Part shown: one piece after another, positions 1-8,997 of the stretch
Layout: every line of letters starts with the position of its first letter
Position numbering within the stretch: the stretch's first letter is position 1
Source: Alteromonas lipotrueiana
GTDB lineage: Bacteria > Pseudomonadota > Gammaproteobacteria > Enterobacterales > Alteromonadaceae
Assembly: GCF_019249245.1 (NCBI RefSeq)
Contig: NZ_JAESDK010000005.1
Location: 119,281 to 183,280 of the forward strand
Reading direction: 5' to 3'
DNA: 64,000 bases
Made by a program: the position numbers and the translations under genes
The notes under the pieces: model-generated
Databases searched by the model: none
Told to the model about the DNA's origin: nothing
What the model saw: only the letters and a program-made list of their open reading frames with translations

Positions 1-260
1 ATAAGTTCTGCATCACCAGACAGACTGGCAAACAAGCCAGCTAAGACCACCACCATAGGGCCAGTGGGCCCAGAAATTTGTGAAGGGGTACCGCCAAACA
101 ATGACGCGAAAAAACCTACAGCGATAGCGCCGTACAAGCCGGCCATAGGACCTAAACCTGATGCAACACCAAGTGCTAAAGCTAAAGGTAATGCGACAAT
201 ACCGGCCGTTAACCCGCCGGTAAGATCGCCTCGAATGTTAGATGTATTTATTTTTATCAT
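1..260 (-). CDS. SulP-family anion transporter, N-terminal part (cut by window edge)
   Basis: The first 86 codons of a gene that runs off the left edge. The ATG is at 258-260. The protein opens with a short polar start, then GDLTGGLTAG and a glycine/alanine-rich hydrophobic stretch (ALPLALALGVASG) followed by QISGPTGPM. These are the first membrane helices and the conserved QxSGPT loop of SulP (sulfate permease/SLC26-like) carriers. It lies 19 bp downstream of a beta-carbonic anhydrase gene on the same strand; that pairing is well known for SulP proteins that carry bicarbonate. Bicarbonate uptake in the inner membrane is therefore the likeliest job, but sulfate or another anion cannot be excluded, and the STAS domain is outside the window. 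Confidence 0.8.
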   Translation of the reverse strand, partial: MIKINTSNIRGDLTGGLTAGIVALPLALALGVASGLGPMAGLYGAIAVGFFASLFGGTPSQISGPTGPMVVVLAGLFASLSGDAEL

Positions 261-279
261 TTATAACCCTAAACGTTAT

Positions 280-918
280 TTACGCTAACTGCTGTTCAGC
301 GTTAGCCTGACTCATGCGCTCGAACGTGCCGTTCGCTTCGTCATAACAAAGAACATCGCCTGAACCAATATTATAAACCCATCCATGCAGCTTAACCTGA
401 CCGGTCGCCAATTTCGCTGCAACCGCAGGGTGAGTGCGCAGGTGCTGTATCTGTTGTACAACATTTTCCTGAGTGATTTCTTCCAGGTGCTCTGCGTTTG
501 CTTTGCCATGGCGTTCTTTGACTACTTCAGTGGCACTGCGACAATGGCCCAGCCATTCTTTAACGTGCGGCAGGCTATCCAGACCTTCAGGGTTTAACGC
601 CCCTTTCATGGCTCCACAGTCTGTGTGTCCACAAACTACTATGTGAGATACACCCAAAGCGGCAACGGCAAATTCGATTGAAGCTGTCATTCCACCGGTT
701 TCATTTGAGTGGGGAGGAACGATATTGCCCGCATTACGACATATAAAAAGCTCACCCGGCTGGGTTTGCGTTATCAGACTAGGATCGATACGTGAATCTG
801 CACAGGTGATAAACAGAACTTCCGGACTTTGTCCAGTCGCCAGCTTTTCAAACGCGGCTTTCTTCTCCGGAAAAATTTCTTTCTGAAATTTGGCTACGCC
901 CGCGATGATATTATCCAT
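280..918 (-). CDS. Beta-class carbonic anhydrase
   Basis: A 212-residue cytoplasmic zinc enzyme that interconverts CO2 and bicarbonate. All four expected metal/active-site residues are visible: Cys39 and Asp41 with Arg43 in CADSR, and His98 and Cys101 in GHTDCG. Length matches bacterial Can/CynT enzymes. The ATG at 916-918 has an AGGAG ribosome site just upstream. It is the first gene of a likely operon with the SulP transporter, so it probably keeps the imported or metabolic bicarbonate pool in balance. No cyanase gene is nearby, which argues against a CynT role. A decayed relative lies just upstream at 1203-1535. Confidence 0.93.
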   Translation of the reverse strand: MDNIIAGVAKFQKEIFPEKKAAFEKLATGQSPEVLFITCADSRIDPSLITQTQPGELFICRNAGNIVPPHSNETGGMTASIEFAVAALGVSHIVVCGHTDCGAMKGALNPEGLDSLPHVKEWLGHCRSATEVVKERHGKANAEHLEEITQENVVQQIQHLRTHPAVAAKLATGQVKLHGWVYNIGSGDVLCYDEANGTFERMSQANAEQQLA

Positions 919-1202
919 GGTGTTACTCCTGTGAATTTCGATAAGTGTACAATAATCTTAATTTAGTGTTACAGAAGTGTCACTTGATAGCTTTATAGAA
1001 TAATACGGAAACTCGTGATAGCTAAATACTATCACTATTTATCAGCTCGGTAACTTTGTATTTGTTAAAATGCCTGATTACCAGAATTTTTAAAGATACC
1101 AGTGAAATTCTAAGGTAATGATATTTAAATAGTTTTATAAATATCAGGCATAGGTGAAAAACTATTAGTTTCATAATTAAAACCTAATGCATCCCGGCTT
1201 TC

Positions 1203-1535
1203 AATGTCCTATACCCAGCCATGTCATTGCAATTTGCCGGCGGCAAGTTTAGCGGCTACTCAGGGGGGCGTTCTCAAACGCTGAACTGGCTGCAAAACAG
1301 TTTCTTTGGGGAACCACTTTACCTTGCGATCCGCTTACCCAGAATACTTTTCGAAGACCACTTAGGTAAGCACAAACGCAGTGCTCATGTCACTCTTTAA
1401 CATGAAAAAAGCTGGCAAGAGTTTTCAGAAGCAATCGCGCCGTTCATTGCCTCCCAACCGGTGTGGGCTAATCCAACGACCAGTTTAATACCAAGTACTG
1501 CCATTGATAATTCGATAGAAGCCTGATTATCATCA
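1203..1535 (-). pseudogene. Remnant of a second beta-carbonic anhydrase
   Basis: On the minus strand, broken pieces translate as ASIELSMAVLGIKLVVG, then AHTGWEAMNGAI, then QRLRTPP-stop-VAAKLAAGKLQ-stop-HGWV-stop. These match in order the intact neighbour's ASIEFAVAALGVSHIVV, GHTDCGAMKGAL and QHLRTHPAVAAKLATGQVKLHGWV. There are at least three in-frame stops and frame changes, and the zinc Cys of the HTDCG motif reads Trp. The N-terminal third, including CADSR, is not found. Its wording differs enough from the intact gene to suggest an old, separate paralogue and not a recent copy. The 284 bp between it and the intact gene show nothing except an 8-bp inverted repeat (TGCCTGAT...ATCAGGCA). Confidence 0.75.
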
Positions 1536-1574
1536 GTCTGGATCGACTAGAGCGACCAGGCTGATAGCACAGGC

Positions 1575-2190
1575 TAATGGACACTCACGTTATTTCATCA
1601 CCCTGACTAATGGACACTCACATTGACTAATGGACACCCACATTATTTTTATGGATGTCCTATACAATTCTAAGTAGTTAATTTTTATCCGCGATTTAGC
1701 TTTAGCAAAAGTAACTTCTATAAGACGGGGCTAGAATGCGCATATCGTGCTCAGCGTGGATACCTTACAGATGGGTGCCTTACATAAAAGAAGTCGCCGT
1801 TTGGCACAAACAAACTAATGGACACCCACATTATTTTCATGGATGTCCTATACAATTCTAAGTAGTTAATTTTTATCCGCGCGATTTAGCTTTAGCTTTA
1901 GCAAAAGTGACTTCTATAAGACGAAGCTAGAATGCGTATATCGTGCTCAGTGTGGATACCTTACACATGGGTGTCTTACATAAAGGAAGTTGCCATTTGG
2001 CACAAACAAACTAATGGACACCCACATTATTTTTATGGATGTCCTATACAATTTTAAGTAGTTAATTTTTATCCGCGCGATTTAGCTTTAGCAAAAGTAA
2101 CTTCTATATGACGAAGCTAGAATGCGTATATCGTGCTCAGCATGGATACTTTACACATGGGTGTCTTACATGAAGGAAGTTGCCGTTTGA
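1575..2190 (+). repeat. Kernel-repeat island A: three ~190-bp tandem units
   Basis: Two short kernels with one changed base (GGACACTCAC, near 1580 and 1612) are followed by three long tandem units, each beginning CTAATGGACACCCACATTA. The full kernels TGGACACCCAC lie at 1631, 1819 and 2015, giving periods of 188 and 196 bp. Units differ by point changes and by an 8-bp repeat (GCTTTA-type) expansion. At the head of each unit GGACACCCA faces TGGATGTCC across an 11-nt A/T loop, a 9-bp stem with one mismatch. No open reading frame crosses the units. This is the longest unit of all islands in the window. The third copy ends about 100 bp before the LysR gene. Confidence 0.85.
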
Positions 2191-2292
2191 TAAAACATTA
2201 TATCAATCCCTTACCATTACAAATTGCTAGGTGATAAGATTTAACTATCAGTTTGCTGGGCACGTTTGGCCCGTTACTAGTGATCGTTTATT

Positions 2293-3246
2293 ATGTTGTC
2301 AGTTGGAAAATCTCCCTCATTAAATCAGCTACGTTATTTTGTGACTGTGGCTAAACAACTGAATTTCAGGCGGGCGGCCCATGATCTTGGTGTCAGCCAA
2401 CCCACGCTTACGACTCAGATAAATGCGTTGGAAACCCAGCTTGGCTTAACGCTGTTTGAACGTTCGCGCTCGGGTACGCTATTGAGCGCGCATGGGCATG
2501 CACTGTTGTACCACGCCGAACAGGTTTTGAAAGCTAACCTGCACTTTCACGAAGTTGCGCGAAATCTTTCCGATGGCGAAAACACGATGTATCGACTGGG
2601 TATCCCCCCTACGCTGGGCCCTTACTTGCTACCCCATATTTTGCCCGATATCCATGCGCTAAAACCGGGACTCAAATTTTATGTTCGTGAAGCGGCTCCT
2701 GACCAACTTTTTCAGGGGTTACTTACCGGTCAGTACGATTTAATTTTATCGCCGATGTCTAAGTCCAACAGTCAAATCCAGAGTCAGCCTTTGTTTTGTG
2801 AGCCACTTAAGTTTGTAATGCCATTTGATCACCCTCAGGCAGGTAAAGCTTATATCCGACCCGAACAAATTCGAAATGAACAGGTACTTGCCCTGGAAAA
2901 CCGCCACCATTTTCATCATCAGGTTCAAGAACTTTGTCTGCAATTGGGCGCAAACGTTGCCCGAGATTATGAAGGCACCAGTTTGGATACTTTACGTCAG
3001 ATGGTCGTAATGGGTATGGGCGTGGCGTTTTTGCCTGGTTTATATGTTCACTCTGAACTGCACAAACCCGAAGCACTACACGTTTGTGAATTGGCAGATA
3101 TGCCCGTAGTCAGACAGCACGTACTGGCGTGGCGCAACACTTCACCAGCACGTGCTTTTTTTCGGGATTTATCGGCGACAATGCGTACTATTATTCGTCA
3201 AAGACTGGGTGATGCGGTAACCGTAACCGAGCCTTCAGAATCCTGA
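2293..3246 (+). CDS. LysR-family regulator, OxyR-like
   Basis: A 317-residue transcription factor with an N-terminal winged helix-turn-helix (residues 10-70) and a LysR effector domain (about 98-300). The effector domain resembles OxyR: the LALENRHHFHHQVQELC segment and the following TSLDTLRQMV and GVAFLPGL runs align with the OxyR redox loop. However, the peroxidatic cysteine (Cys199 of E. coli OxyR) is His206 here, while the resolving cysteine equivalent, Cys215, is kept. It is therefore unlikely to sense peroxide through the standard disulfide. Its last 49 bp overlap the 3' end of the convergent metE. No clear target gene adjoins it. Confidence 0.85.
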   Translation: MLSVGKSPSLNQLRYFVTVAKQLNFRRAAHDLGVSQPTLTTQINALETQLGLTLFERSRSGTLLSAHGHALLYHAEQVLKANLHFHEVARNLSDGENTMYRLGIPPTLGPYLLPHILPDIHALKPGLKFYVREAAPDQLFQGLLTGQYDLILSPMSKSNSQIQSQPLFCEPLKFVMPFDHPQAGKAYIRPEQIRNEQVLALENRHHFHHQVQELCLQLGANVARDYEGTSLDTLRQMVVMGMGVAFLPGLYVHSELHKPEALHVCELADMPVVRQHVLAWRNTSPARAFFRDLSATMRTIIRQRLGDAVTVTEPSES

Positions 3247-5495
3247 ATTTGATTATTCACAAGTGCCTGGCGACATGCTTTCGCTGCTTCCACCATGTTG
3301 CTTAAAGCGGCTCTGGCCTCGGGCCAGGTTCGTGTTTTTAATCCGCAATCTGGGTTTATCCAAAGCGCTTCTAAGGGTAGCAAATTACTTAGTTTGTGAA
3401 TTAGGTCACTAATTTGAGCTTTCGAAGGACAGGCGGGTGAATGAATATCGTAAACGCCAGGTCCGATATCATTCGGATAACCGCACGATTTAAACGCTTC
3501 AAGTAGCGTAAGATGCGAGCGCGCCGTTTCTATGGTAATAACATCGGCATCCATTTTAATAATCTCATCAATAATATCGCTAAACTCTGAATAACACATG
3601 TGGGTGTGAATTTGTGTATCATCTGCCACGCCGGCTGTCGCTAATTTGAAGGCATTAAGCGCCCACGTCATATATTGTGCTTTATCGGCCTCACGTAATG
3701 GTAAGCCTTCACGCAGTGCGGCTTCGTCGACCTGAATAATACGAATACCCGCGCGTTCTAAGTCTTGTACCTCTTCTCGTATAGCTAAAGCCAGTTGTTC
3801 AGCAACCTCGTTTAAAGCAATATCATTTCGAACAAATGACCAGTTTAAAAGTGTGACCGGGCCGGTCAACATTCCTTTCACAGGTTTGTCTGTCAAAGAT
3901 TGTGCATAGCGCGCCCAGGCTACCGTCATTGCCTCACGGCGGCGTACCTGATTATAAATAAGGGGCGGCTTAACGCAGCGCGAGCCATAACTTTGTACCC
4001 ATCCAAACTGAGTTACTGCTACTCCTTCAAGCAGATTTCCGAAGTACTCTACCATGTCGTTACGTTCGGCTTCTCCATGCACTAACACATCAAGTCCCAG
4101 TTCTTCCTGAATTTCGATACAATCACGAATTTGGCGTTCAATAAAATCCTGATAGTCTGAAGCACTCAGATTTTCTTGTTTAAAAGCCGCGCGGGCCCGG
4201 CGAATCTCGCTCGTCTGTGGGAAAGAGCCAATAGTGGTGGTGGGCAAGACTGGTAATTGCAATTTATGACGTTGCGCTTCTCGCCGGGTAACAAACGTTG
4301 AGCGCCGGGCGTACCGCGAATTATCAGAGTCCAGCAACGCCTGATTGTGACCGGTATGGCCGTTTCTGTGAAGCTGCTTTGGGCTTTTTATATTTATTTG
4401 CGGATTATTTAGCTCACTGCGTAAAACCACCAGCTCGTCTAATTTTTGAACTGCAAAAGCCAGTTTATGAGTAAGCGTATGTGTCAGGTTCTGTTCTGCC
4501 TCAACACTGTAGGGGACATGCAACAAGGAGCAATTAGGCGCCAGCCACAAGCGAGGCCCCAGTTGCTGTGCATAGGGGCTTAACCATTCTACCAATGCTT
4601 GAGTCTGAGCACGCCAAACGTTACGACCGTCAATGACACCTAGTGACAAAACTTGGTCTGGCGCCAAGGTCGCCATCAGCTGGTCTGCATCTTCCGGGTT
4701 CGCTAAAGCATCGATATGAAGCCCTGCGACGGGTAAACCAGCCACGGTGGTCAGGTTGTCACGTAAATCACCAAAGTAGCTGGTTAGCAAAAGCTTGCAA
4801 TTGCCTTGTTTAAGCTTTTCGTAGGTGTACTTAAACGCCATCTTCCACTGGCCACATAAATCAGTTGCCAGAATCGGCTCGTCGACCTGGACCCACTCTA
4901 CGCCATTAGCAGCCAACTGATTGAACAATTTTATATACAGGGGAATAAGAGTATCAAGATGCTGCAACTTATCGGTTTGATCCGTACTTGAAGCCAGATA
5001 TAAATAACTTAATGGCCCTACCACAACAGGTTTAGGTTCAAACCCTTGCGCTCGAGCCTGTCGAACTTCATCTAATAGTTTTTTTGAATTTAAGGCGAAA
5101 CTCGTGTTGGTATTTATTTCAGGTACAATATAGTGATAGTTGGTATCAAACCATTTCGTCATTTCTGAGGCTGCAGCGCAACAGTTGCTTTGATCGCTGG
5201 CTCCCCGGGCCGCCAAAAAGTATTGATCTAATTCGCTAATCCCCTGTTCGCGGAAACGTAACGGAATATTGCCGAGTAAAAAGCTGGTATCGAGAATATG
5301 ATCATACAAAGAAAAATCCCCTACCGGCACATAGTCTAAATTTTCCTGTGCCTTTAAGTTGTTCAGCCGTAATGTTTCAGTTTGCTTATCTAGCTCACTC
5401 GCATCAATGTCACCGCTCCAATAACTTTCGAGACTTTGTTTTAATTCGCGATTGGGCCCTATGCGGGGAAACCCTAAATTATGTATTTTAGCCAT
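3198..5495 (-). CDS. metE: Cobalamin-independent methionine synthase
   Basis: A 765-residue enzyme that transfers the methyl group of 5-methyltetrahydrofolate (polyglutamate) to homocysteine, the last step of methionine synthesis, in the cytoplasm. The N-terminal half starts LGFPRIGPNRELK and the catalytic half carries HGEAERNDMVEYFG. The four zinc ligands are present with E. coli spacing: His632, Cys634, Glu656 and Cys717. Length is about 12 residues more than E. coli MetE; the extra tail overlaps the convergent LysR gene. It is divergent from metR, which normally activates metE with homocysteine. A B12-dependent synthase (split metH) is also encoded in this window, so the cell can make methionine with or without cobalamin. 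Confidence 0.97.
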   Translation of the reverse strand: MAKIHNLGFPRIGPNRELKQSLESYWSGDIDASELDKQTETLRLNNLKAQENLDYVPVGDFSLYDHILDTSFLLGNIPLRFREQGISELDQYFLAARGASDQSNCCAAASEMTKWFDTNYHYIVPEINTNTSFALNSKKLLDEVRQARAQGFEPKPVVVGPLSYLYLASSTDQTDKLQHLDTLIPLYIKLFNQLAANGVEWVQVDEPILATDLCGQWKMAFKYTYEKLKQGNCKLLLTSYFGDLRDNLTTVAGLPVAGLHIDALANPEDADQLMATLAPDQVLSLGVIDGRNVWRAQTQALVEWLSPYAQQLGPRLWLAPNCSLLHVPYSVEAEQNLTHTLTHKLAFAVQKLDELVVLRSELNNPQINIKSPKQLHRNGHTGHNQALLDSDNSRYARRSTFVTRREAQRHKLQLPVLPTTTIGSFPQTSEIRRARAAFKQENLSASDYQDFIERQIRDCIEIQEELGLDVLVHGEAERNDMVEYFGNLLEGVAVTQFGWVQSYGSRCVKPPLIYNQVRRREAMTVAWARYAQSLTDKPVKGMLTGPVTLLNWSFVRNDIALNEVAEQLALAIREEVQDLERAGIRIIQVDEAALREGLPLREADKAQYMTWALNAFKLATAGVADDTQIHTHMCYSEFSDIIDEIIKMDADVITIETARSHLTLLEAFKSCGYPNDIGPGVYDIHSPACPSKAQISDLIHKLSNLLPLEALWINPDCGLKTRTWPEARAALSNMVEAAKACRQALVNNQIQDSEGSVTVTASPSL

Positions 5496-5592
5496 CTATC
5501 CGTCCAAATAATGAATGAATCAGAACTGTACGGTAGGTTAGCCATAAAAAATAATGTTATATTTTCATCATCGCATGACAAAAGTTTATATT

Positions 5593-6486
5593 ATGATTGA
5601 TCGTCAGCACTTACGAATTGTCGCGCATGTATCGCGCCTGGGCAGCTTAACAAAAGCGGCTTCAGCGCTACATTTAACTCAACCTGCTTTAAGCCATGCC
5701 GTCAAACGGTTAGAAAGTCAGCTTGGCACCCCTTTATGGCAAAAAGAAGGACGCAAGTTAAGGCTGACTCAGGCCGGTGAAGCTGTACTGATTTTAGCTC
5801 AGCGCGTATTGCCATTATTTGAACATGCTGAAGATCAAATTGAACAGATTGCCCAGGGAAAACAGGGCATATTGAGAATTGGTATGGAGTGTCACCCCTG
5901 CTATCAATGGCTACTAAAGGTTGTTGAGCCTTTTTTAACTGCATTTCCTGCGGTAGATGTGGATGTCCGGCAAGCCTTCAAGTTCGGTGGGCTACATGCC
6001 TTACACAACTTCGAAATAGATTTGTTACTTACTCCCGACCCCTTGATTTTAGATACCGTTACTTATGTCCCGGTTTTTGAATATGAGCAAGTGCTGGTAG
6101 TAAGCAGTCAGCATCCTTTGAGTAGCGATACATGGATAGCGCCGCAACAGCTATCAGGTGAGGTATTGATTAGCTATCCTGTAGAGCCCTCCCGACTGGA
6201 TATTTTTAATCAGTTTCTAACCCCGACGGGAGTGAGTATTAAACGTCATAAAACCATTGAAACTACCGAAATTCTATTACAAATGGTAAACGCTGGCAGA
6301 GGCGTAGCTGCCTTACCCGACTGGCTTGTTAAGGAGTATTCAGACACGTTGCCATTGTCTACGGTAAAACTGGGTGAAAAAGGAATACATAAAGCGCTGC
6401 ATCTGGGTTACCGGCAAAAAGAAACGCCTGATGGCTATTTACAGGCGTTCATTTCATTAGCTCAACAACAAGGGGGAATTGCTTAA
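5593..6486 (+). CDS. metR: LysR-family activator MetR
   Basis: A 297-residue LysR regulator divergent from metE. I place the start at the ATG at 5593 ([14 protein letters not shown]), which matches the usual MetR opening; an upstream in-frame ATG at 5554 would add 13 residues without a good ribosome site. The helix-turn-helix contains [18 protein letters not shown] and the effector domain follows. MetR uses homocysteine as co-effector to activate metE. The 97 bp between the two start codons should hold the shared promoter and operator, but I could not find a clear TGAA-N5-TTCA MetR box there. The 3' end overlaps the convergent chemoreceptor gene by 4 bp. Confidence 0.9.
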   Translation: MIDRQHLRIVAHVSRLGSLTKAASALHLTQPALSHAVKRLESQLGTPLWQKEGRKLRLTQAGEAVLILAQRVLPLFEHAEDQIEQIAQGKQGILRIGMECHPCYQWLLKVVEPFLTAFPAVDVDVRQAFKFGGLHALHNFEIDLLLTPDPLILDTVTYVPVFEYEQVLVVSSQHPLSSDTWIAPQQLSGEVLISYPVEPSRLDIFNQFLTPTGVSIKRHKTIETTEILLQMVNAGRGVAALPDWLVKEYSDTLPLSTVKLGEKGIHKALHLGYRQKETPDGYLQAFISLAQQQGGIA

Positions 6487-8504
6487 ATTCTGAATTGATT
6501 TACCACCTGCTGCAGTTCTTCAGCTACGCCATTCAGCTTGGTGGCCTGCGCCGCCAATTCAAAGGCGTGTTGATTGGTCCGATCGCTTAAACCGGTAATT
6601 TTAACCAGCGAACGATTAATATCTTCCGCAACCACTGTTTGTTGTTCAGTAGCCTGAGCGATATATCCGCTTTGAGACTGTACCGTGCCGATGCTTTGGC
6701 TGATGCGCTCCAACGTGGTAACCACCGATGCGGTTTTTTCAACCGTACGCTCAGAACGCACCTGCCCATCCCGCATGGCTTTGTCTGATTGACTGGCCAT
6801 CATTTGTAACTTTTCAACCATACGCCGGATATCATCGGTTGAATCCTGCGTGCGGCTGGCAAGCGAACGCACCTCATCGGCGACCACTGCAAAGCCCCGC
6901 CCCTGATCACCCGCCCGCGCTGCTTCAATCGCCGCATTCAAAGCCAGTAGGTTAGTTTGTTCTGCAATGCTATTGATTACATCAATTACGGCGCCGATGT
7001 TATCAGACTCTTCAGCTAACTCGCGTACCACCGACACCGCTTCGTTATTCGCTTTTGCCAAGCTCGCAATCTCCTGCATGGCATCCTGAGCTTGCTGAGT
7101 TCCGGTGCGTACCTGTTCGTCAGCACTGGTTGCAGCTGCGCTTGACTGCGCCGCATTTTCTGATATTTCATTTACGGTGACGGCCATTTGCATGACCGCA
7201 GATGAGACCGTATCAACTTGGTCACGCTCTTGAGAAATCTCCTGGCTGGTATTTTCAGAAACCTGTTTGAGTTGCTGAGCCGCGGCAGCCACAGCATTAG
7301 TATTGGTGGCGGTCTGACTGAGTAAATCACGTAGTTTATCGGTAAAACGGTTGAATTCGCCGGCAAGCTTACCCAGCTCGTCATTCGATTTCACCTCAAG
7401 GCGTTGGGTTAAATCGCCATCTCCGCTGGCTATATCGGCCATTGCATTTTTCATTTTCAAAATAGGCGCAACGATAGCACTCCCGGCGAGGTAGGTAATG
7501 ATCAGTACCAGTAAGATAATACCCAGAGCGGTAAACATCGCCCAGGTAAAAGTTTGTTTCACAGGTTCACTTACCAAAGACTCTGGTACCAGTAACCCCA
7601 TGGTCCAATCCATTTTCACATTGTCCAGCGTCACATGCTCAAACACACCAATGTAAGCTTCGCCGCGCCATGTCAGACGCTGCATTCCATTAGCCCGGCG
7701 CTTTATAATTTTAGCTAGCTCAGCAAACCCTAAGGTGTTATCGAAAGTGCTGTCAAACTTGCTCAGCGGTGTATGCAACGGCAAAAGTTTACCTGTAGAT
7801 GGAAAGTAAACCAGGTTTTGCGAAGCATCCAGTAAAAAAGCGGTGCCCTGCCCCTGATATTTCACCTGGCTCAATACCTCACCTAAGGTGCTTATCAGAA
7901 TATCAATGCCCCCCACACCAAGTAGTTTACTATCCTGGTAAATCGGTGCCTGTATCACTGCTGATACGCTGCCATCCTGAGAGTCCACGGCAGGCTTACT
8001 GACATAAAGCTCACCGACTTCCACGGCTTGCTTAAACCAGGGTCTTTGGTTAGCAAAATAACCTTTGGCAGGATCGTTTTTCTCCGGGCCCGTGGTTTCG
8101 ACACCTACCCGGCCCTCTTCGTAAAAATACTCACCTGTAGCGGCAGAACCAAAAAATGCCGACTTAATGTTTTTATCGGCCTGGCTTATATTTTCAAATA
8201 ATGAATAGAGACGTGTTACATCGTTAAGGTTTGAATCAGAAGCACCACGCTGGGAATGTGTGGTAAAAAAATCCTTAAAAAACGGATTGTTTAAAAATGT
8301 CCGGGCAACTTCACTGTAACGGGCAAAAAAGCCCTCTACTTTTTCAGCCTCTAACGCTACCCGACTGGTAAGATCATGCTCAACCGATTGCCTGGCTTGT
8401 TCGCCTACATAGTTCACAGTCAGAAAGGCTGTAAACAATAATATAGCGGCTAAACTGCCGCCCATAATTAGCATAAATTTTTGACGAAGAGACAGTGAGC
8501 TCAT
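6483..8504 (-). CDS. Methyl-accepting chemotaxis protein with dCache sensor
   Basis: A 673-residue inner-membrane chemoreceptor. Transmembrane helix 1 is at about 10-32, a periplasmic double-Cache domain spans about 35-315, transmembrane helix 2 is at about 318-345, then a HAMP domain to about 395 and a signalling hairpin whose tip reads [20 protein letters not shown]. The sensor has Tyr149, Arg154, Trp156, Tyr167 and Asp201 in the spacing of the amino-acid-binding dCache signature (the usual Tyr after Trp is Phe157), so amino acids are a plausible ligand class. It probably signals to the CheA/CheW system of this window. A sigma28-type promoter lies 33 bp upstream, in line with late flagellar expression. 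Confidence 0.93.
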   Translation of the reverse strand: MSSLSLRQKFMLIMGGSLAAILLFTAFLTVNYVGEQARQSVEHDLTSRVALEAEKVEGFFARYSEVARTFLNNPFFKDFFTTHSQRGASDSNLNDVTRLYSLFENISQADKNIKSAFFGSAATGEYFYEEGRVGVETTGPEKNDPAKGYFANQRPWFKQAVEVGELYVSKPAVDSQDGSVSAVIQAPIYQDSKLLGVGGIDILISTLGEVLSQVKYQGQGTAFLLDASQNLVYFPSTGKLLPLHTPLSKFDSTFDNTLGFAELAKIIKRRANGMQRLTWRGEAYIGVFEHVTLDNVKMDWTMGLLVPESLVSEPVKQTFTWAMFTALGIILLVLIITYLAGSAIVAPILKMKNAMADIASGDGDLTQRLEVKSNDELGKLAGEFNRFTDKLRDLLSQTATNTNAVAAAAQQLKQVSENTSQEISQERDQVDTVSSAVMQMAVTVNEISENAAQSSAAATSADEQVRTGTQQAQDAMQEIASLAKANNEAVSVVRELAEESDNIGAVIDVINSIAEQTNLLALNAAIEAARAGDQGRGFAVVADEVRSLASRTQDSTDDIRRMVEKLQMMASQSDKAMRDGQVRSERTVEKTASVVTTLERISQSIGTVQSQSGYIAQATEQQTVVAEDINRSLVKITGLSDRTNQHAFELAAQATKLNGVAEELQQVVNQFRI

Positions 8505-8536
8505 TTGTTTCCTACCTAACTATATCCATAATCTCT

Positions 8537-8563
8537 ATGTCGACTATAACCGCTAATACTTTA
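8537..8563 (-). promoter_or_regulatory. Candidate sigma28 (FliA) promoter of the chemoreceptor gene
   Basis: Read on the minus strand: TAAAGTAT, 11 nt, GTCGACAT. This compares with the enterobacterial FliA consensus TAAAGTTT-N11-GCCGATAA: 7 of 8 and 5 of 8 matches at the exact spacing. It ends 32 bp before the start codon. fliA itself is at 23339-24067. Confidence 0.6.
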
Positions 8564-8671
8564 GCATGGTAGAAAGTCATAAATTTAATATGCCGATCCA
8601 AACGTTTAAAACGGTATACGCCATGCTGTTATAAGCTCCTTCACTTTTTAGGCGCTCACATTTGATAGATC

Positions 8672-8732
8672 CTAGTAATTGGACACCCACATGTTAGTAA
8701 TTGGACACCCACATATTGATTGGACACCCATG
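8672..8732 (+). repeat. Kernel-repeat island B: three kernels
   Basis: Three kernels in plus orientation at 8680-8690, 8702-8712 and 8720-8729 (the last ends ACCCAT), joined by short related linkers (TAGTAATTGGACACCCACAT twice). They lie downstream of the RAYT gene at 8998-9939. Between 8733 and 8997 I see nothing coding; there is one weak stem-loop around 8839-8866 (CCTATC/GATAGG). Confidence 0.85.
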
Positions 8733-8997
8733 CTTATTACAATTCAGACAGCCATCATAAGTATCAGAACTTTGAGCCCTCGAAGCCCTTACCAGCACTG
8801 CCAAGAATCTACTTTGGTTAGCAAAAATTCACTAGCGAAGCCCTATCCTATAAAAGATAGGCTCTAATTTTGATATTTTGCGAATAAAAAGCATTCAACG
8901 CCGCTGATATTTAAGAAGAGAATATTGGGGTAAGCCGGTACGTCTATAGAATAAAAATTGAGCTCGTTGAGGGCATGGTTCGGCAACGTTTTAATAT

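Noticed and set aside
1069..1150. 8-bp inverted repeat TGCCTGAT/ATCAGGCA as a small mobile element
   Set aside because: Too short and AT-rich surroundings; no target duplication or further copies seen.
3198..3246. Overlap of the LysR gene and metE as a frameshift or misassembly
   Set aside because: The genes converge, and both proteins have complete conserved domains; only poorly conserved tails overlap.
5496..5592. MetR box in the metE-metR gap
   Set aside because: TGAATGAATCA is near but does not have the TGAA-N5-TTCA spacing. I could not support a site.
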